A DNA stretch of 64,000 nt from Flavobacteriales bacterium (GTDB lineage Bacteria; Bacteroidota; Bacteroidia; Flavobacteriales_F; PHOS-HE28), in assembly GCA_016705545.1 (NCBI GenBank), contig JADIYA010000003.1, positions 62,001-126,000 of the forward strand, written 5' to 3'. The position numbers and the translations under genes are program-made. Each line of letters starts with the position of its first letter. Position 1 is the first letter of the stretch. The notes under the pieces are model-generated. The model was not told the origin of the DNA, did no database searches, and saw only the letters and a program-made list of their open reading frames with translations. Below are positions 60,942-64,000 of the stretch, piece after piece.

Positions 60942-61693
60942 TGCAGGAAACGCTTGCCGAATTGAACGGCGATGTAGAACTCGAAGAAGAAGCGCTTGTT
61001 GGTGACGCCTTCGAACTGCGCCATGATGGGCACCTCCACCGGATAGGCATCGAGCGTGACGCCCGTCTCGATCGCCTTGATCCCGGTAGTGCGGCCGGAA
61101 TACTCGAAGTTCAGCGCCATGCGGCCGAATCCGCCGAGGTAGGGCTGGATCTCCCCGATGCCATTCAGCCAGGATGCACGGCCATAGATGTTCTGCACAT
61201 TATGCACGGCCGGGTCGTAGCGCTCGATCACATAGGTCTCGTAGGGGATGTTATCCGGTTTCCCGATCTCGAGGTACACCGGCTTCAGCAATCCGAAGGA
61301 AGGGCCTAGCCCCCAGACCCAATTGATCTCCACGCCGCTCTGCCTGATCTTGTCGGTGAGCTGCACCTTGCGCCCATACGTTGGCCGAAGGATGGTAAGC
61401 GCGTTGAGCTTGCCGTAGTAATACCCGCGCGAGTCCTCATAGTACGGATTGAAGCTCTTCACCTCCTTCGGATGGCGCATGCTCACGAGCTCGATGCTCA
61501 GCAAGCGCCGGTCCGTGGCGGTGCGGTACTTGGCATGGTGGAAGTGGATGCCCCAACCATCGCCATGCAGCAGAGCCCCGCCGTACATCTCGCGACGGAA
61601 TGGCACCCGCGCATCGTCGTAGATGGTCTGCTGTGCCCGACCTGTCGTCACGAGCAGGCAAAGGAGCAGGATGCTGAATAGCACGCGGGCCAT
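60938..61693 (-). CDS. Exported beta-barrel-like protein upstream of lipA, function unknown
   Basis: 251 residues from the ATG at 61693 (MARVLFSILLLCLLVTTGRAQ, a signal peptide). The mature protein has an alternating strand pattern with many Tyr, Phe and Gly residues (REMYGGALLHGDGWGIHFHHAKYRTATDRRLLSIELV, NWVWGLGPSFGLLKPVYLEIG, GFGRMALNFEYSG, FFFEFYIAVQFGKRFLQ), consistent with an outer-membrane barrel; the last strand ends in a charged basic Gln. It lies immediately before lipA with a 4-base overlap. I know no shared pathway for the two. Confidence 0.72.
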   Translation of the reverse strand: MARVLFSILLLCLLVTTGRAQQTIYDDARVPFRREMYGGALLHGDGWGIHFHHAKYRTATDRRLLSIELVSMRHPKEVKSFNPYYEDSRGYYYGKLNALTILRPTYGRKVQLTDKIRQSGVEINWVWGLGPSFGLLKPVYLEIGKPDNIPYETYVIERYDPAVHNVQNIYGRASWLNGIGEIQPYLGGFGRMALNFEYSGRTTGIKAIETGVTLDAYPVEVPIMAQFEGVTNKRFFFEFYIAVQFGKRFLQ

Positions 61694-61699
61694 GGCGCC

Positions 61700-61707
61700 C
61701 AAAGCTA
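61700..61707 (-). promoter_or_regulatory. -7 promoter element TAGCTTTG
   Basis: An exact TAnnTTTG match on the minus strand, ending 6 bases before the ATG at 61693, as at other nearly leaderless genes here. Confidence 0.4.
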
Positions 61708-61759
61708 AGGCCCTGCAGGGCCTGCTGGCGCAGGTAACTTGGCCGCCACAACCGCACCC

Positions 61760-62167
61760 ATGGATACTGCCCACATCAATCATCTTGGAGAGCTGCGCAC
61801 CGAGGTCATCCACGTCCGCAGCCAGCAGCGCTTCCTCACCGATGCGCCCGTGGATAATCAGGGCCGAGGCGAAGCGATCTCCCCCACCGACATGCTTGCT
61901 GCGTCCTTGGCTGCCTGCATGCTCACCACCATGGACATCAAGGCCCGGGCGAAGGGCATTGCACTGCGGAACATGCGGGCCAGCGTGGTGAAGCACATGG
62001 CTGCGGATCCGCGCCGCGTGAGCCGGGTTGAAATAACGATTGAACTGGACGGTGAGGGCCTATCGAGCGATGATCGCTCCCTGATGGAGCACACAGCGCA
62101 CAACTGCCCGGTAGCCTTGAGCCTCCACCCCGGCTTGTTGCAGGACCTGCGCTTCAGTTACCGTTGA
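61760..62167 (+). CDS. OsmC-family peroxiredoxin-like protein
   Basis: 135 residues from the ATG at 61760; the frame is open to a TTG at 61739. The OsmC/Ohr fold is recognised by the central helix with the first Cys (SPTDMLAASLAACMLTTMDI) and the second Cys in HTAHNCPVALSLHP. Both cysteines needed for thiol-dependent hydroperoxide reduction are present. The FLTDAPVDNQGRGEAISP region forms the substrate side. It likely protects against organic peroxides in the cytoplasm. No regulator is next to it. Confidence 0.85.
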   Translation: MDTAHINHLGELRTEVIHVRSQQRFLTDAPVDNQGRGEAISPTDMLAASLAACMLTTMDIKARAKGIALRNMRASVVKHMAADPRRVSRVEITIELDGEGLSSDDRSLMEHTAHNCPVALSLHPGLLQDLRFSYR

Positions 62168-62208
62168 AACTTGGCGCGGGCTTCAAGCAAGGCCCTATTG
62201 AAAGAGGT

Positions 62209-62232
62209 AAGCCCGGACCAGAGGCCCGGGCT
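62209..62232 (-). terminator. Terminator-like hairpin
   Basis: A 7-bp stem AGCCCGG/CCGGGCT with a 9-base loop, lying 29 bases past the stop of the small lipoprotein gene. Only a short U-run (TTACCTCTTT) follows on the minus strand. Confidence 0.5.
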
Positions 62233-62260
62233 CGATGCGCCGAGGAAGGAAACCCGCAGG

Positions 62261-62389
62261 TCAGCAGGGCTGCTCCGTGGCGGGCTTCGCCACTTTGCCG
62301 TAGGCAGGGCAACCGTGGGTGCTGCCGCAGGAGCTGAGCAGCATGCCGCTCATTGCGAAGACCACCAGTACAAGAAGTGCCTTTTTCAT
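62261..62389 (-). CDS. Small lipoprotein, 42 residues
   Basis: 42 residues from the ATG at 62389 (MKKALLVLVVFAMSGMLLSSCG). It has a lipoprotein signal with an LLSSC lipobox, then a very short mature part (GSTHGCPAYGKVAKPATEQPC). The total of three Cys includes the lipidated one. The HGCPAYG motif occurs in other unnamed small Bacteroidota lipoproteins as far as I recall. The role is unknown. A TAATTTTG -7 element lies 52 bases upstream, and a hairpin follows the stop. Confidence 0.72.
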   Translation of the reverse strand: MKKALLVLVVFAMSGMLLSSCGSTHGCPAYGKVAKPATEQPC

Positions 62390-62440
62390 CGTTGCGAGTT
62401 TTGTGTCCTTTGGTTGGACCTTTGAACGCGGGGTCGCGCC

Positions 62441-62448
62441 CAAAATTA
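62441..62448 (-). promoter_or_regulatory. -7 promoter element TAATTTTG
   Basis: An exact TAnnTTTG match on the minus strand, 51 bases before the ATG of the small lipoprotein gene. Confidence 0.42.
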
Positions 62449-62520
62449 GCCCGTCAAACGGTCCGCCCGATACAATGTTTCAACAGCCAGCCATTCAATC
62501 TGTTCTCCGGTACCATCAGC

Positions 62521-63204
62521 ATGCCTAACGCTAGCGCCCAACCTGTTATTGGCGGTGGCTGGTTCGAAGCCCTGGCCGAACAGTTCACCGCGCCCTATTT
62601 CGCAGAATTGAAGGCCTTCCTCCTGGCCGAGCGTTCCCAGCACCCGATTTTCCCAAAAGGCAGCGCCATCTTCAACGCCTTCGATCTCACACCCTTTGAA
62701 CAGGTGCGGGTAGTGATCCTCGGTCAGGACCCCTACCATGGCCCCGGGCAAGCGCATGGCCTCTGCTTCTCGGTACCCAGCGGCACGCCCTTCCCGCCCT
62801 CCCTGGCGAACATCTTCGCTGAACTGAAGCGCGACCTCGGGCTGCCCGTGCCCAATCAGGGCGACCTTACCCCGTGGGCGAAACAAGGAGTGCTACTGCT
62901 GAACGCGACCTTGACGGTGCGTGCCCATCAGGCCGGTTCGCACCAAGGCAAGGGCTGGGAACGATTCACCGATGCCGCCATCGCACAACTTTCAGCGAGG
63001 CGCGAAGGGTTGATCTTCCTGCTTTGGGGTCGGTTCGCTCAACAAAAGGAAGCGCTCATCGACAGCGGGCGGCATTATGTGCTGAAAGCGCCGCATCCCT
63101 CCCCCCTATCGGCACATCGTGGCTTCATCGGCTGCGGGCACTTCGGGCAGGTGAATGACCTGCTGGTGGCCCAGGGCCAGGCACCGATCGATTGGCGGCT
63201 ATGA
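62521..63204 (+). CDS. ung: Uracil-DNA glycosylase
   Basis: 227 residues from the ATG at 62521 (a longer frame upstream is not protein-like). The family-1 UDG motifs are complete: GQDPYHGPGQAHGLCFS with the catalytic Asp, LLLNATLTV, and HPSPLSAHRGFIGC with the DNA-minor-groove intercalation loop and catalytic His. It removes uracil from DNA in base-excision repair, along with endonuclease III at 21114. Its stop overlaps the start of the next gene by 4 bases (ATGA). Confidence 0.96.
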   Translation: MPNASAQPVIGGGWFEALAEQFTAPYFAELKAFLLAERSQHPIFPKGSAIFNAFDLTPFEQVRVVILGQDPYHGPGQAHGLCFSVPSGTPFPPSLANIFAELKRDLGLPVPNQGDLTPWAKQGVLLLNATLTVRAHQAGSHQGKGWERFTDAAIAQLSARREGLIFLLWGRFAQQKEALIDSGRHYVLKAPHPSPLSAHRGFIGCGHFGQVNDLLVAQGQAPIDWRL

Positions 63205-64000
63205 CCAGCTTGCCGCGCCACCTGCTGACCATGGCCGCCGTGATCGTCGCCGCGATCGCGCATGGACAGCGGCACAGGCTGATGCTCACCACTGCCGACA
63301 CACTGCCCGCCCGCTGGCTACGGCCCATCGAATTGTCGGCAGCCGATGCTGTGCCCCGCGCGCTGAGCGAGCAGCTCGCCTTCCTTCATGGTAAGGGCTA
63401 CCTCGAGGCCAGCATCGATAGCTGCACGGGCAACAAGGACACGACGACTTGCGCCCTTCATGTGGGCCGGCTTTACGCGTGGGCACGGCTCAGCGGCGCG
63501 GGCATCCCCGTGGAGATCTCCAGCGAAGCGCGCTTCCGCGAACAGCTCTACAAAGGGAAACCCGTCTCGCCGGCGGCCATCCAAAAACTGATCGAGGGGC
63601 TCCTGAAGCTCTGCGAGGACGATGGCCATCCGTTCGCCTGGGTGCGGCTCGACAGCCTGCGGCACGACACCGATGGCCTGCGCGCCACCGTTCGGCTCGA
63701 TCGCGGCCGAGCCGTGCGGATCGACAGCGTTCTGGTGAAGGGCACCGCCCGTATCACCCCGCGCTACCTGCAAGCGCATATCGGCATCCGCGAAGGCGAC
63801 CGATACAACGAAGCGCTGATCCGCGCGCTCGAACGCAGGATACGCGAGCTGCCCTTCGTGATACAGCGCGGACGGCCTTACGTGCAATTCTCCGAGGAAC
63901 GCACCAAGCTCTTCCTCTTCCTCGACACCAAACGCGCCAGCTCCGTGAACGGCGTGCTCGGCGTTCAGCCCGATGCCATCACCGGGAAGGTGAAGCTCAC
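63201..64000 (+). CDS. POTRA-domain outer-membrane protein of Omp85/TamA type (partial)
   Basis: The ATG at 63201 overlaps the end of ung and the frame is open to the right edge (266 codons seen). A signal peptide (LTMAAVIVAAIAHGQ) is followed by a first alpha/beta domain (LSEQLAFLHGKGYLEASIDSC) and then a POTRA-like domain with a characteristic start (RIDSVLVKGTARITPRYLQAHIGIREGDRYNEALIRALERRIRELPFV) before the next strands. This is the N-terminal part of BamA/TamA-like proteins that insert or export envelope proteins; the barrel lies beyond the window. Exact subfamily cannot be told from this part. Confidence 0.75.
   Translation, partial: MTSLPRHLLTMAAVIVAAIAHGQRHRLMLTTADTLPARWLRPIELSAADAVPRALSEQLAFLHGKGYLEASIDSCTGNKDTTTCALHVGRLYAWARLSGAGIPVEISSEARFREQLYKGKPVSPAAIQKLIEGLLKLCEDDGHPFAWVRLDSLRHDTDGLRATVRLDRGRAVRIDSVLVKGTARITPRYLQAHIGIREGDRYNEALIRALERRIRELPFVIQRGRPYVQFSEERTKLFLFLDTKRASSVNGVLGVQPDAITGKVKL

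Overview
The window looks like a chromosomal segment of a high-GC member of the Bacteroidota, probably Flavobacteriales-like. The reasons are a fused lpxC-fabZ gene, several secreted proteins with type IX secretion (T9SS) C-terminal signals (both the short 'type A' tail and the gliding-motility-associated 'type B' tail), SBBP/PKD/WG-repeat proteins, DUF5916 and DUF6702 families, and start codons without clear Shine-Dalgarno sequences, often preceded by a Bacteroidota-like -7 element (TAnnTTYG). No rRNA, insertion sequence, prophage or CRISPR array is visible. Both edges cut through genes.

Layout. 1-5.4 kb: a partial secreted protein, a small membrane protein, two membrane-anchored class III nucleotide cyclases flanking a periplasmic beta-rich protein, then a Crp/Fnr regulator and a DinB-like protein. 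5.4-11.5 kb: a lipoprotein alpha/beta hydrolase translationally coupled to a DUF5916 outer-membrane protein, and an EF-G-like GTPase. 11.6-14.1 kb: an outer-membrane protein, then a cobalamin riboswitch driving a T9SS-exported beta-propeller (BtuG-like), then tRNA-Thr(CGT). 14.1-20.6 kb: a WG-repeat protein, a lipoprotein, an FG-GAP/ASPIC secreted protein and an M1 peptidase. 20.6-27.7 kb: DUF6702, endonuclease III, lipid A acyltransferase, fatty-acid desaturase, an ECF sigma factor and UvrA. 27.7-38.7 kb: three large tandem paralogous T9SS type B proteins. 39-44.3 kb: the lpxC-fabZ/lpxA operon and a DEAD-box helicase. 44.5-51.2 kb: secreted delta-60, SH3 and CotH-like proteins, a second DinB and a small HTH protein. 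51.7-64 kb: a receptor-like adenylate cyclase (regulator propeller + Y_Y_Y + cyclase), a second M1 peptidase, LpxH, GAPDH, lipoyl synthase, OsmC, uracil-DNA glycosylase and the start of an Omp85/POTRA protein.

Themes. Lipid A synthesis is represented by lpxA, lpxC-fabZ, lpxH and an LpxL-like acyltransferase at separate loci. Nucleotide signalling is represented by three class III cyclases of two architectures. Much of the remaining capacity is cell-surface or secreted protein.

Caution. Five genes carry a single-base frameshift, several next to or repairable at short homopolymers, and one gene carries two consecutive in-frame stops. This pattern may reflect residual errors in the assembly rather than true gene decay.
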